Below the pieces are notes generated by a model that ran no database searches, was not told where the DNA came from, and saw only the letters and a program-made list of their open reading frames with translations. Below are positions 1-8,091 of a stretch of 64,000 bases of DNA, piece after piece (the first letter of the stretch is position 1; the number at the start of each line of letters is the position of its first letter). Position numbers and translations under genes: made by a program. Source of the DNA: Spiribacter salinus M19-40 (GTDB lineage Bacteria; Pseudomonadota; Gammaproteobacteria; Nitrococcales; Nitrococcaceae); assembly GCF_000319575.2 (NCBI RefSeq), contig NC_021291.1, positions 930,001 through 994,000 on the forward strand. The letters are read 5' to 3'.

Positions 1-969
1 CGCGACCTCGCAGGGCTTGATCGTGCGACTCACCAGGTTCTCAACCAGGCTCTCGAGCTTCGCCCGCGTCAGCTTCAGGTTCAGATGCTTCGGCCCGGTC
101 TGATCCGCCGTGATATACGGCAGGTTGACCTCGGTCTGCTGGGCGGAGGACAGCTCAATCTTGGCTTTCTCAGCCGCCTCTTTCAGTCGCTGCAGGGCAA
201 GCCGGTCACTCGACAGATCAATGCCCTGGTCTTTCTTGAACTCAGCAACGAGATAATCAATCACTGCGCGGTCAAAGTCCTCACCGCCAAGGAAGGTGTC
301 ACCGTTGGTGGAAAGCACCTCGAACTGATGCTCACCCTCAACCTCGGCAATTTCGATGATCGACACGTCAAACGTGCCGCCACCAAGGTCGTAGACCGCC
401 ACCTTGCGATCACCACCCTTTTTGTCGAGACCATAGGCGAGCGCGGCCGCCGTGGGCTCGTTGATGATGCGGTTGACCTCAAGGCCGGCAATCCGCCCGG
501 CATCCTTGGTCGCCTGACGCTGTGAGTCGTTGAAGTACGCCGGCACCGTGATGACCGCCTCGGTCACCTCTTCACCCAGATAATCCTCGACGGTGCTCTT
601 CATTTTCTGGAGCACGCGGGCCGAGATTTCCGGTGGCGCCATTTTCTTGTCGCGCACCTCCACCCAGGCGTCGCCGTTGTCCGCTTTGACAATGCTGTAC
701 GGCATTTCCTTGACGTCGCGCTGGACCACGTCTTCCTCGAACTTGCGCCCGATCAGCCGTTTGATGGCGTGCAGCGTGTTCTCCGGGTTGGTGACCGCCT
801 GGCGCTTGGCGGCAGCCCCAACGAGCACCTCGCCATCTTCACTGAATGCCACGGTCGATGGCGTGGTCCGATCACCCTCGGCATTTTCGATAACCCGAGA
901 CGACCCCCCTTCCATGACGGCGACGCAGGAATTGGTCGTTCCCAGATCGATTCCGATGATCTTGCCCAT
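1..969 (-). CDS. dnaK: Chaperone DnaK (Hsp70), N-terminal part
   Basis: N-terminal 323 residues of the Hsp70 chaperone; the gene runs off the left edge of the window. Translation of the minus strand from ATG at 969 begins [20 protein letters not shown], the phosphate-1 loop of the actin-like ATPase domain. The phosphate-2 motif [12 protein letters not shown] and [12 protein letters not shown] follow. A GAGGAG ribosome-binding site lies upstream of the ATG. DnaK is the ATP-dependent cytosolic folding chaperone that works with GrpE and DnaJ. It is the third gene after hrcA and grpE, with 64 bp between grpE and dnaK, and should be controlled by the CIRCE element ahead of hrcA. Only the 3' truncation by the window limits the call. 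Confidence 0.98.
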   Translation of the reverse strand, partial: MGKIIGIDLGTTNSCVAVMEGGSSRVIENAEGDRTTPSTVAFSEDGEVLVGAAAKRQAVTNPENTLHAIKRLIGRKFEEDVVQRDVKEMPYSIVKADNGDAWVEVRDKKMAPPEISARVLQKMKSTVEDYLGEEVTEAVITVPAYFNDSQRQATKDAGRIAGLEVNRIINEPTAAALAYGLDKKGGDRKVAVYDLGGGTFDVSIIEIAEVEGEHQFEVLSTNGDTFLGGEDFDRAVIDYLVAEFKKDQGIDLSSDRLALQRLKEAAEKAKIELSSAQQTEVNLPYITADQTGPKHLNLKLTRAKLESLVENLVSRTIKPCEVA

Positions 970-1033
970 GATTAATCGCTCCTCAAAAACAAATTCAGTT
1001 CATTGCCTGAAGTGTAGGCAGGGGCAGGATTTT

Positions 1034-1630
1034 TCAACCCTCGCCGCCGTTTTCTTCCGGTGCCTTGGCGACAATGACCATGGCTGGACGCAACAGTCGC
1101 TCGCCTAGGCGATAGCCCTTTTGCACAACATTCAGCACGGTATTCGGCTCAGCATCGGCGGCTGGCTGCGCCGCCATCGCCTCGTGACAGGCCGGATCAA
1201 ATCGCTCGCCTTCCGGATTGATTTCCTCAATACGGAATTTCTCGAGGGCCTGGTTGAACATTCGCAGCGTTAGCTCCGAGCCCTCCGCAATCTGGGTGAT
1301 ATCCGCCCCTTCTGAGCGCGCGGTCTGAACACCCATTTCAAGGCTGTCCTTAACCGCGAGCAGCTCACCGGCGAGTTTCTCCAGCGATTGCTGCCGGGCC
1401 TGTGCAACGTCTTTTTCGGCGCGCCGGCGCAGATTCTCCATCTCAGCCCGCGCCCGCAGGAACTGATTCCAGTTCTCTTCGGCGCGCGCCTCGGCCTCGG
1501 CTAGGGCCGTCTCCGTATCCGGCTCGCCCTGCTCAGCCTGCTCGGCCGCTTCTGCCGGCTGCGCTTTAGCCTGCTCTGCGGCTTCTTCCTCGTCGTTCGA
1601 CGAGTCCTTGCGCTTGTCGTCCTCGTTCAT
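1034..1630 (-). CDS. grpE: Nucleotide exchange factor GrpE
   Basis: 198-residue GrpE, the ADP-releasing exchange factor for DnaK. The first ~55 residues are highly acidic and Glu/Ala-rich (low complexity), as usual in GrpE. Then comes a long coiled-coil helix (FLRARAEMENLRRRAEKD, about residues 57-75). The C-terminal beta domain carries the family signature around NTVLNVVQKGYRLGERLLRPAMV. The length is normal. It sits between hrcA and dnaK on the same strand, 52 bp downstream of the hrcA stop, giving the classical hrcA-grpE-dnaK order. Regulation is expected through the CIRCE operator upstream of hrcA. Confidence 0.97.
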   Translation of the reverse strand: MNEDDKRKDSSNDEEEAAEQAKAQPAEAAEQAEQGEPDTETALAEAEARAEENWNQFLRARAEMENLRRRAEKDVAQARQQSLEKLAGELLAVKDSLEMGVQTARSEGADITQIAEGSELTLRMFNQALEKFRIEEINPEGERFDPACHEAMAAQPAADAEPNTVLNVVQKGYRLGERLLRPAMVIVAKAPEENGGEG

Positions 1631-1682
1631 CGTGTTCTCCGAAAATTCAGTGCGTACCCGTCCCTGCCGGGTGATGTGGGGT

Positions 1683-2738
1683 TCAATGTCCGGTTTTCAA
1701 GGCATGCCCCAACAGTCGAGCCGTAACATCCACAATCGGGATCACCCGGTCATATTCCATGCGGGTTGGCCCGATCACGCCGAGGACGCCCAGCACTTCG
1801 TCATCCGTCTGATAGGTCGAAGTCACCAGACTCACGCCATCAAAGGCCCGGTAGCCGGACTCTTGGCCAATAAAGATCTGCACCCCGTCCGCGGAGAGCG
1901 AGCGATCGAGCAGATGCAGGATGTCGCGCTTGCGGCCGAACGCATCGAACAGCTCCTTGAGTTTCTCGACGCTCGAGAGCTCGGCGAAGGTCATCAGGTT
2001 GGTCTCACCCGCCATCACGAAATCGTCACGGGTCTCGTCCTGCTCGCTGAAGACCTCCCGGGCCACGGCAATGGCCGAGGTCATCAGTGTGTTCATGTGC
2101 TGCTGATCAGCTTGCATCGCCTCCAGCAAACCGCGGCGGACATCACCGATGCTCTTACCCGTGAACTCGGCACTCAGATAGTTCGAGACCTGCTGTAACT
2201 CCGCGGCGCTGTAATCGCGATCCGCCTCGATCACGCGGTTTTGCACTTCGTGGTCGTTGAGAACGAGGATCGCGAGAATGCGCCGCTCGCTCAGTGGCAA
2301 GAACTCGATGTGGCGAATCGCCCCGGCATCGCGCTTTGGCAGCATGACCACGCCTGCGAGATGAGTCAGGCCCGAGAGCAGATTCGAGGCGGAATCCACC
2401 AGGGAGTCGGTATCCTGCCCACCATCGAGGCGGATTCGCAGGCTCTCCGCGTCGAGCCCATGAGATGAGCGCACCTTCAGCAACGAATCCACAAAAAAGC
2501 GATAACCCCGATCTGTCGGGATACGGCCGGCCGAGGTGTGCGGTGACTGCACGTAGCCCGCATCCTCAAGATCCGCCATCACGTTGCGGATGGACGCCGC
2601 GCTCAGGTCCAACCCCGCGTCCCGTGTCAGTGCTCGGGATCCCACGGGCTGACCATCGCGGATATAGCGATGGACAAGCGCCCTCAGCAGGTGCTGGGCA
2701 CGCTCGTTCAGCGGCGCCTCGGCCGATCGCTGAGCCAT
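1683..2738 (-). CDS. hrcA: Heat-inducible transcription repressor HrcA
   Basis: 351-residue HrcA, the repressor of class I heat-shock genes. The N-terminal winged-helix HTH (RAQHLLRALVHRYIRDGQPV, then SAASIRNVMADLEDAGY) is followed by the GAF-like inserted-dimerisation body (HLAGVVMLPKRD, ending GVIGPTRMEYDRVIPIVD). I chose the ATG at 2738 because GGAGGTTCAC lies directly upstream and family members begin with a short tail before the HTH. A longer reading to 2813 would run through the CIRCE operator and the promoter, so it is unlikely. First gene of the hrcA-grpE-dnaK operon and predicted to be autoregulated. Confidence 0.97.
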   Translation of the reverse strand: MAQRSAEAPLNERAQHLLRALVHRYIRDGQPVGSRALTRDAGLDLSAASIRNVMADLEDAGYVQSPHTSAGRIPTDRGYRFFVDSLLKVRSSHGLDAESLRIRLDGGQDTDSLVDSASNLLSGLTHLAGVVMLPKRDAGAIRHIEFLPLSERRILAILVLNDHEVQNRVIEADRDYSAAELQQVSNYLSAEFTGKSIGDVRRGLLEAMQADQQHMNTLMTSAIAVAREVFSEQDETRDDFVMAGETNLMTFAELSSVEKLKELFDAFGRKRDILHLLDRSLSADGVQIFIGQESGYRAFDGVSLVTSTYQTDDEVLGVLGVIGPTRMEYDRVIPIVDVTARLLGHALKTGH

Positions 2739-2754
2739 GTGAACCTCCGTGGAT

Positions 2755-2781
2755 TTAGCACTCCCGTGGCTAGAGTGCCAA
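2755..2781 (-). promoter_or_regulatory. CIRCE operator (HrcA binding site)
   Basis: The plus strand reads TTAGCACTC, nine bases, then GAGTGCCAA. The CIRCE consensus is TTAGCACTC-N9-GAGTGCTAA, so 17 of 18 arm positions match. It lies 16 bp upstream of the hrcA start and just downstream of the -10-like hexamer, ideally placed for HrcA to block transcription of hrcA-grpE-dnaK. Confidence 0.96.
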
Positions 2782-2784
2782 ACG

Positions 2785-2813
2785 AAGCTAACAATGCCCT
2801 CCATGGCTGTCAA
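2785..2813 (-). promoter_or_regulatory. Putative sigma70 promoter of hrcA-grpE-dnaK
   Basis: On the minus strand a perfect -35 TTGACA (2808-2813) is separated by 17 bp from a weak -10 TAGCTT (2785-2790). Initiation would fall inside the CIRCE element, a normal CIRCE arrangement. No sigma32-type consensus was recognised by eye. The -10 is poor, so the exact start site is uncertain. Confidence 0.6.
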
Positions 2814-2860
2814 TTTGCGGACAGCATGCTACTTTGGGCGCCATCCTGGAGGGGGGCCGC

Positions 2861-3739
2861 ATGCAGCCGTTCCAACGCATTGCCATCACCGGCAAGCCCA
2901 ATGACACCGCGGTTATCGACACCATCGGCCGGCTGGTTCGGCACCTGGAGTCCCGCGATCGCGCCGTACAGATCGACGCCGGCATGGGCACGCACTTGCC
3001 CGGCGTCCCGGCCCATGCACCGCTCGAGCAGCTGGTTGGCGACATTGACTTGCTCATCGTTGTGGGGGGCGACGGCACCCTTCTGCATGCCGCCCGGCGT
3101 ATCGCGACCAACGACATCCCCGTCCTGGGGATCAACCGTGGCCGACTCGGCTTTCTGGTCGATGTCTCTCCTGACCGATTTGACGAGATCGACGCTGTAC
3201 TCGATGGCAGCGCCATTGTGGACGAGCGCCTGATGCTTGAGGCACGCATCGTCCACGAAGGCGAGATTGTTGCCCGTTCACTCGCCCTCAACGAGGTAGT
3301 ACTTCAGAAGTGGAACACCTCTCGGATGATCGAGTTCGAGACCTGGATTGATGACGAGCCGTGTAACCGCCATCGCTCCGATGGCTTGATCATTGCCACA
3401 CCCACCGGCTCAACCGCCTACGCCATGTCCGGCGGCGGGCCCGTCATGCATCCGGGGATCAACGCCCTCGCCCTTGTCCCCATCTGCCCTCATACACTCA
3501 GCAATCGGCCCTTGGTGGTCAGTGCGGACAGTCGGGTTCAGGTCCGCCTCGAACAGGCGGCGATCGAGCACGTGCATGTGAGCTGCGACAGCCAGGCGGA
3601 TTTGGGCCTGACTGAAAGCGGCTGGGTTGAAATTGCCGCTTCCCCTCACCGTTTGCGACTTGTGCACCCACCCGGACACCGTTATTTCGATATCCTCAGG
3701 GCGAAGCTGCGCTGGGGAGACACCACACCACCATGCTGA
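2861..3739 (+). CDS. nadK: NAD kinase
   Basis: 292-residue ATP-NAD kinase that phosphorylates NAD+ to NADP+. Diagnostic motifs are visible: VVGGDGTLLHAAR (GGDGT, about residue 71), the LNEVVLQK strand, and IATPTGSTAYAMSGGGP with the glycine-rich loop of the second domain. I placed the start at ATG 2861 because GGAGGGG lies 6 nt upstream; an in-frame ATG at 2834 has no ribosome site and would add a poorly conserved tail. Divergent from hrcA. Its last 7 nt overlap the start of recN, as in many gammaproteobacteria where nadK and recN are adjacent. Confidence 0.97.
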   Translation: MQPFQRIAITGKPNDTAVIDTIGRLVRHLESRDRAVQIDAGMGTHLPGVPAHAPLEQLVGDIDLLIVVGGDGTLLHAARRIATNDIPVLGINRGRLGFLVDVSPDRFDEIDAVLDGSAIVDERLMLEARIVHEGEIVARSLALNEVVLQKWNTSRMIEFETWIDDEPCNRHRSDGLIIATPTGSTAYAMSGGGPVMHPGINALALVPICPHTLSNRPLVVSADSRVQVRLEQAAIEHVHVSCDSQADLGLTESGWVEIAASPHRLRLVHPPGHRYFDILRAKLRWGDTTPPC

Positions 3740-5403
3740 ACGAGATCGGGATCCGCGACTTCGCCATCATCGAGCGTCTGGAACTGTCACTGTCCAACGG
3801 CCTGAGCGTGCTCACCGGCGAGACCGGGGCGGGCAAATCCATCCTGCTGGATGCCCTCGGCCTGTGCCTGGGTGACCGGGCTGATACCAACATGGTGCCC
3901 CCGCATGCCGAGCGCAGTGAGATTCATGCCGGCTTTGACGTCAGTGACGCGCCGCGGGCAAGGGACTGGCTAGAAGCTGAGGACCTGGCAGAGGACGGCG
4001 AATGCCTGCTGCGCCGCGTCATTCACAGCAATGGACGCTCTCAGGCCTGGATTAATGGCCGCCCCGCAACCCGGGCACAGCTCGAAGCGCTGGGTCAGCG
4101 GCTGGTGGGTATTCACGGCCAGCATGCCCACCAGGCCCTGGCCCGCGCCGAAGTGCAGCGAAGAACCCTTGATGGCTACGCCGCCCATCCCAGCCTGCTC
4201 GAGCCTGTCGCTACACTGCACGGCCAGTGGCGGGCGATCGTCAGCGAGCGCGCCGAACTGGCGGGGGGCAGCGACGATCACCAGGACCGCATTGCCCTGC
4301 TGCGCTATCAGCTGGAAGAGCTGGACGCCGCGGCGATCAGTGAAGCGGCCTTTGCCGAGCTCGAGCGTGAGCAACGGCGCCTGGCTGGAGCTGAGCAGAT
4401 CCTGGGGGCCTGTCAGCGCAGTCTCGACTGGCTGTATGACGGCGACAACGCCGCGCAAAGCTTGTTAGCCGCTGCCGAGCGCGAGCTCGCCGAGCATCTG
4501 GATACCGATGCCGCCCTTGGTGAGGCGACTGAGCTTTTCGCCACAGCCCAGGTCCAGCTCCAGGAAGGCTGCCAGACCCTGCGGCATTTTGCTGATCATC
4601 TGGAAATGGACCCGGCCCGGCTTGCGGAAGTGGAACACCAGCTCAGCACCCTGCACGACCTGGCCCGCAAGCATCACGTCGAGCCGGAACACCTGGCCGA
4701 ACACGCCGAACAGCTTCGTGGCGAACTCGAACGACTGGAATCTGCAGACCAACGTTTGATCGAGCTTGCCGAGGCGCAAGCACAAACCGAAAAAGCCTAT
4801 CGCGAGGCCGCCGAGCAGTTGACGGCGTCCCGTCAGAGCGCCGCCGACGGGTTAATGGCCGAGGTCAACGCCACCCTTGCCGAACTGGGGATGCCTGGCG
4901 CAGCCTTGCTCATCCGCGTCGAGCCTGACCGCGAGGCCGAACCTGCCCGCCACGGCCAGGACCAAGTCCGCTTTGACGTGCGCACCAACCCCGATCAGCG
5001 CCCTGGGCCCCTGAACCGCATCGCCTCGGGTGGTGAGCTCTCACGCATCGGCCTCGCGCTGGAAGTAGCCACCGCACACACCGCTGAGCTCCCCTGCCTG
5101 ATTTTTGACGAGGCCGATGCCGGTATCGGCGGCGCGGTGGCCGAGGTCGTCGGGCGTAAGCTGCGTGCCCTTTCCGAGCACCATCAAGTGCTCTGCATCA
5201 CGCATCTACCCCAAGTCGCCTCCCAGGGCCGCCATCAATTACAGGTGGAAAAATCGCAAGACGCTGAAGGGCGCACGACCACGCAGGTGCGTCATCTTGC
5301 TGATAGCGAGCGAACCGAGGAGATCGCCCGCATGCTGGGCGGGGTCGAGATCACGGATCAGACCCTCAGCCATGCGCGGGAGATGCTGGAGCGCGCGGGC
5401 TAA
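3733..5403 (+). CDS. recN: DNA repair protein RecN
   Basis: 556-residue SMC-like ATPase of double-strand-break repair. Walker A GETGAGKSIL lies at about residue 30, the middle is a long Glu/Ala/Leu-rich antiparallel coiled coil, and the C-terminal half holds the ABC signature region (RIASGGELSRIGLALEV) and Walker B (LIFDEADAGIGGAVAE). Length matches the family. The start overlaps nadK by 7 nt, so the two are probably co-transcribed. RecN is usually SOS-induced, but I did not identify a LexA box here. It converges on fur with a single base between the stop codons. Confidence 0.97.
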   Translation: MLNEIGIRDFAIIERLELSLSNGLSVLTGETGAGKSILLDALGLCLGDRADTNMVPPHAERSEIHAGFDVSDAPRARDWLEAEDLAEDGECLLRRVIHSNGRSQAWINGRPATRAQLEALGQRLVGIHGQHAHQALARAEVQRRTLDGYAAHPSLLEPVATLHGQWRAIVSERAELAGGSDDHQDRIALLRYQLEELDAAAISEAAFAELEREQRRLAGAEQILGACQRSLDWLYDGDNAAQSLLAAAERELAEHLDTDAALGEATELFATAQVQLQEGCQTLRHFADHLEMDPARLAEVEHQLSTLHDLARKHHVEPEHLAEHAEQLRGELERLESADQRLIELAEAQAQTEKAYREAAEQLTASRQSAADGLMAEVNATLAELGMPGAALLIRVEPDREAEPARHGQDQVRFDVRTNPDQRPGPLNRIASGGELSRIGLALEVATAHTAELPCLIFDEADAGIGGAVAEVVGRKLRALSEHHQVLCITHLPQVASQGRHQLQVEKSQDAEGRTTTQVRHLADSERTEEIARMLGGVEITDQTLSHAREMLERAG

Positions 5404-5404
5404 G

Positions 5405-5899
5405 TCAGCTCGAGGCCTCAGCCAGGCGCTGCTGGCGGGCGGCTTTGGCACATTCCGGGCAACGGCCGTAGAGAATCAGCGAATCACTCATCAACTCATA
5501 ACCCGCCACCGCGGCCACATCGGCCTGGCGCTGCTCGATAATCCGGTCCTTGAACTCCTCTACCCGGCCGCAATCCACGCAGACGAGGTGGTCATGCTGG
5601 ATACCGGAATTCAGCTCGAAAACCGCCCGATCCCCATCGAAGTTGTGGCTGATGACGATGCCGGCCTCTGCGAACTGCGTTAATACCCGATACACCGTCG
5701 CAAGCCCGATATCCTCGCCGGCCTCGTGCAAGCGCTGATACACCTCCTCAGCAGACAGATGCTCCCGCGCCCGGCCCGCCAACATGCGCAGGATACGGAG
5801 GCGCGGCATCGTGACTTTCAGTCCGGCGCGGCGCAGTTCGTCCGACTCCTGACTAATCTCCCAGGGGACGTGCCCAGGTCGCGTTGGCTGAGTTACCAT
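5405..5899 (-). CDS. fur: Ferric uptake regulator Fur
   Basis: 164-residue Fur-family metalloregulator. N-terminal winged helix (LRRAGLKVTMPRLRILRMLA, then the recognition helix region GLATVYRVLTQF), followed by the metal-binding dimerisation domain with HDHLVCVDCG and a C-terminal CPEC pair that would bind structural zinc. The genomic setting (fur divergent from bamE, downstream of recN) is that of the true Fur rather than Zur or PerR. The N-terminus is about 12 residues longer than in E. coli Fur, so an internal start is possible. Confidence 0.95.
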   Translation of the reverse strand: MVTQPTRPGHVPWEISQESDELRRAGLKVTMPRLRILRMLAGRAREHLSAEEVYQRLHEAGEDIGLATVYRVLTQFAEAGIVISHNFDGDRAVFELNSGIQHDHLVCVDCGRVEEFKDRIIEQRQADVAAVAGYELMSDSLILYGRCPECAKAARQQRLAEASS

Positions 5900-5937
5900 G
5901 CATGCTCCTGTAACCGGTTCGAGGCGGCCTGTTTACA

Positions 5938-6318
5938 ATGATTCCAGTATACACCGGCGTGCGCGCAGCAACATTGCTTTTGATCATGGCCAGTCTGGTT
6001 GGCTGTGCGGGCACCATCGATCGCCTGCCGATCGTCTACAAACCTGAGCTGCGTCAGGGCACAGCCATCACCGAAGCTGCTGTCGAGCAACTTGAGGCCG
6101 GCATGTCGCCGCGTCAGGTGAGATTTTTGCTGGGCCCGCCCACGATTGAGGATCCTTTCAGCGAAGGCCGGTGGGATTATCTGTACGAGGTGGAACCACG
6201 CAGCAGCGATCTTGAGCCTGTCTCTCGACGGCTCACCGTTTACTTTGACAACGAGCAGGTAGTCGCTGCCGAGGGCAGCTTCATCGAAGACGGGCATCCG
6301 CTGCACAACAGCCGATAA
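5938..6318 (+). CDS. bamE: Outer-membrane assembly lipoprotein BamE
   Basis: 126-residue small lipoprotein of the beta-barrel assembly machine (SmpA/OmlA family). The signal peptide ends in a lipobox (SLVGC, Cys about residue 23). The mature part contains the family features: the QLEAGMSPRQVRFLLGPP helix-turn and the WDYLYE strand followed by RLTVYFD. Divergent from fur across a 38-bp gap, a syntenic pair in many gammaproteobacteria. It anchors in the inner leaflet of the outer membrane and stabilises BamD/BamA. Confidence 0.94.
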   Translation: MIPVYTGVRAATLLLIMASLVGCAGTIDRLPIVYKPELRQGTAITEAAVEQLEAGMSPRQVRFLLGPPTIEDPFSEGRWDYLYEVEPRSSDLEPVSRRLTVYFDNEQVVAAEGSFIEDGHPLHNSR

Positions 6319-6330
6319 GCCGACCATTTG

Positions 6331-6612
6331 CTAGCGCCTGTCGCGCTGCGCCTTGGCCCGCGCCCGCCGCTGGGCCTTCGGATCAACCTGTAAAGGCCGG
6401 TAAATCTCCACCCGGTCGTTCTCAGCCAAGGGTGTCTCAAGCGGCACGATTCGCGAGAAAACCCCCACCGACTGGCGTGTGAGATCAATCTCTGGACACG
6501 CCTCGAGAAGACCCGAGGCGATGATGGCCGCTTCCACGCTCGTCCCCTCCGCAACCTCGACCGCCACGAGATGCTGGGTATCCGGCCGGGCATAGGCCAC
6601 TTCCACACGCAT
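6331..6612 (-). CDS. rnfH: RnfH family ubiquitin-like protein
   Basis: 93-residue protein of the RnfH/UPF0125 family, a beta-grasp (ubiquitin-like) fold of unclear biochemical role found beside ratA. Motifs: VEVAYARPDTQHLVAVEV at the N-terminus and LAENDRVEIYRPLQVDPK near the end, followed by the basic tail RRARAKAQRDRR. It lies 11 bp downstream of ratA on the same strand, forming the usual ratA-rnfH pair opposite smpB. Confidence 0.93.
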   Translation of the reverse strand: MRVEVAYARPDTQHLVAVEVAEGTSVEAAIIASGLLEACPEIDLTRQSVGVFSRIVPLETPLAENDRVEIYRPLQVDPKAQRRARAKAQRDRR

Positions 6613-6623
6613 GGCGCCGCTGA

Positions 6624-7061
6624 CTACCCGCGGCCGTAGACGGTATTGGCCCGTCGCACAAACGAATCGACCAATGTGCCTGCCACTTGCGTGAAGACCC
6701 GGCCGAACGCGGCGCCAAGCAGCCGGCTCGAGAACTCGAACTCAAGATCCACCGAGACTTTACAACCACCATGACCCAGCGGCTGGAAACGCCAGAACCC
6801 CTCAAGCTGACGAAATGGCCCCTCCACCAGACGGATCTCGATCATCTTGCCGGGCTGGCGGCGGTTGCGCGTCACAAAGGATTTCTCAAAGCCTGCCTTG
6901 GAGAACAACAGCTCGCCACAGACCATGTCCTCGTTGCGCTCGATCTCGCGCGAGCGCTTCACCCACGGCAGGAACTCCTGGTAACTGCGAACATCGTCGA
7001 CCAGGTCAAACATCTCTTCGGCCGAGTGTCGGACCAGGGCTGATCGTGAGACCGTGGTCAT
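6624..7061 (-). CDS. ratA: RatA family polyketide-cyclase/START-like protein
   Basis: 145-residue START-like (Coq10/Pasi) domain protein. RatA in E. coli has been described as a ribosome-association toxin blocking 70S formation; many relatives may instead act in ubiquinone handling like Coq10. Visible motifs are SAEEMFDLVDDVRSYQEFLP and, at the end, FVRRANTVYG. I chose ATG 7061 because it gives the family length; the longer frame back to 7268 would overlap smpB. Divergent from smpB with rnfH following, a conserved arrangement. Confidence 0.92.
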   Translation of the reverse strand: MTTVSRSALVRHSAEEMFDLVDDVRSYQEFLPWVKRSREIERNEDMVCGELLFSKAGFEKSFVTRNRRQPGKMIEIRLVEGPFRQLEGFWRFQPLGHGGCKVSVDLEFEFSSRLLGAAFGRVFTQVAGTLVDSFVRRANTVYGRG

Positions 7062-7148
7062 GTGGCAGTCAGGCTCCATGGCAAAACAATGACAACGGCC
7101 AAGATTACCAGAGAGTTGCCCTGCGCTCATGGCTGTTAGAATGCCGCA

Positions 7149-7637
7149 GTGAGCAAGAAAGCCGGCAAAAAGAAACACACAGGCGATAGCGCGAGCATTG
7201 CGATTAACCGCAAGGCCCGCTTCGAGTTTTTCGTAGAAGAGCGCTTCGAGGCAGGACTCGTCCTGCATGGCTGGGAGGTCAAGAGCCTTCGGGCTGGTCG
7301 GATTAACCTCTCAGAGGCGTACGTCATCTTGCGCAATGGCGAGGCGTACATCATTGGCTGCAGCATTCCACCGTTGCCAACGGCCTCCACACACGTCAAC
7401 CCGGACCCCACCCGCACCCGCAAACTGCTCTTACACCAGAGCGAGCTTGCCAAACTGGTGGGCGCCACCGAGCAGCGTGGCTACACCATCGTGCCGCTTG
7501 ACCTGCACTGGTCACGGGGCAAGGCCAAGCTCAGCATCGGGCTCGCGAAAGGCAAGAAGCAGCACGACAAGCGCGCTGATAAAAAAGAGCGCGACTGGCA
7601 GCGTGAGCGGGCCCGCATCATGAAGCACGAGGTCTAG
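7149..7637 (+). CDS. smpB: SsrA-binding protein SmpB
   Basis: 162-residue OB-fold RNA-binding partner of tmRNA in trans-translation. Motifs: [39 protein letters not shown], and the basic C-terminal tail [20 protein letters not shown] that mimics a codon-anticodon duplex in the decoding centre. The apparent start is GTG at 7149. Its partner ssrA begins only 47 bp after the stop, so protein and RNA of the rescue system are adjacent. Confidence 0.97.
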   Translation: MSKKAGKKKHTGDSASIAINRKARFEFFVEERFEAGLVLHGWEVKSLRAGRINLSEAYVILRNGEAYIIGCSIPPLPTASTHVNPDPTRTRKLLLHQSELAKLVGATEQRGYTIVPLDLHWSRGKAKLSIGLAKGKKQHDKRADKKERDWQRERARIMKHEV

Positions 7638-7683
7638 ACTTCTCGCGGATCCTGAACGGGTATATTCTGTCTATTCACGTACT

Positions 7684-8041
7684 GGGGACGACATGGCTTC
7701 GACGCAGGTCGCGAAACTCCAGGTGCATGCCGAGGATGTCACTCAACCTCGTTAATCATGTGACAAAAAAGATAGTTGCCAACGACGACAACTACGCACT
7801 CGCGGCCTAAACACCCGTGAGCTGTCCGCACCTCATCGCCTGTGGTGGGTGTTAGGACAGGCATATTACACAGGCTAGCCCAGCGGGGAGCCCGGACTCG
7901 CTCGGCGAAACATAACGGGATCGTGGTTGCTGCACCCTGGCCGTTGGGTTGGTGACCACTAAAAATAAAAACGGCGCTAAGCATGTAGACCCTGGGGCGG
8001 AGGTCCTTCGGACGCGGGTTCGATTCCCGCCGTCTCCACCA
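7684..8041 (+). ncRNA. ssrA: Transfer-messenger RNA (tmRNA, SsrA)
   Basis: One-piece tmRNA. The 5' end GGGGACGACATGGCTTCGACG pairs with the 3' end, which carries the T-loop GGTTCGATTCCCGCC and encoded CCA at 8039-8041. The tag reading frame at 7778-7810 encodes ANDDNYALAA followed by TAA; with the alanine charged on the RNA the degradation tag is AANDDNYALAA. A -10-like TATATT at 7661-7666 suggests its own promoter between smpB and the RNA. It rescues stalled ribosomes and marks the nascent chain for proteolysis, working with the neighbouring SmpB. Confidence 0.97.
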
Positions 8042-8052
8042 ACACCCCTTAA

Positions 8053-8076
8053 ACCCCGCCCTGGCGGGGTTTTTTT
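8053..8076 (+). terminator. Rho-independent terminator of ssrA
   Basis: Stem ACCCCGCC / GGCGGGGT with a two-base CT loop, followed directly by a run of T residues, 11 bp after the tmRNA 3' end. Confidence 0.92.
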
Positions 8077-8091
8077 ATGTCTGTACTCGGG

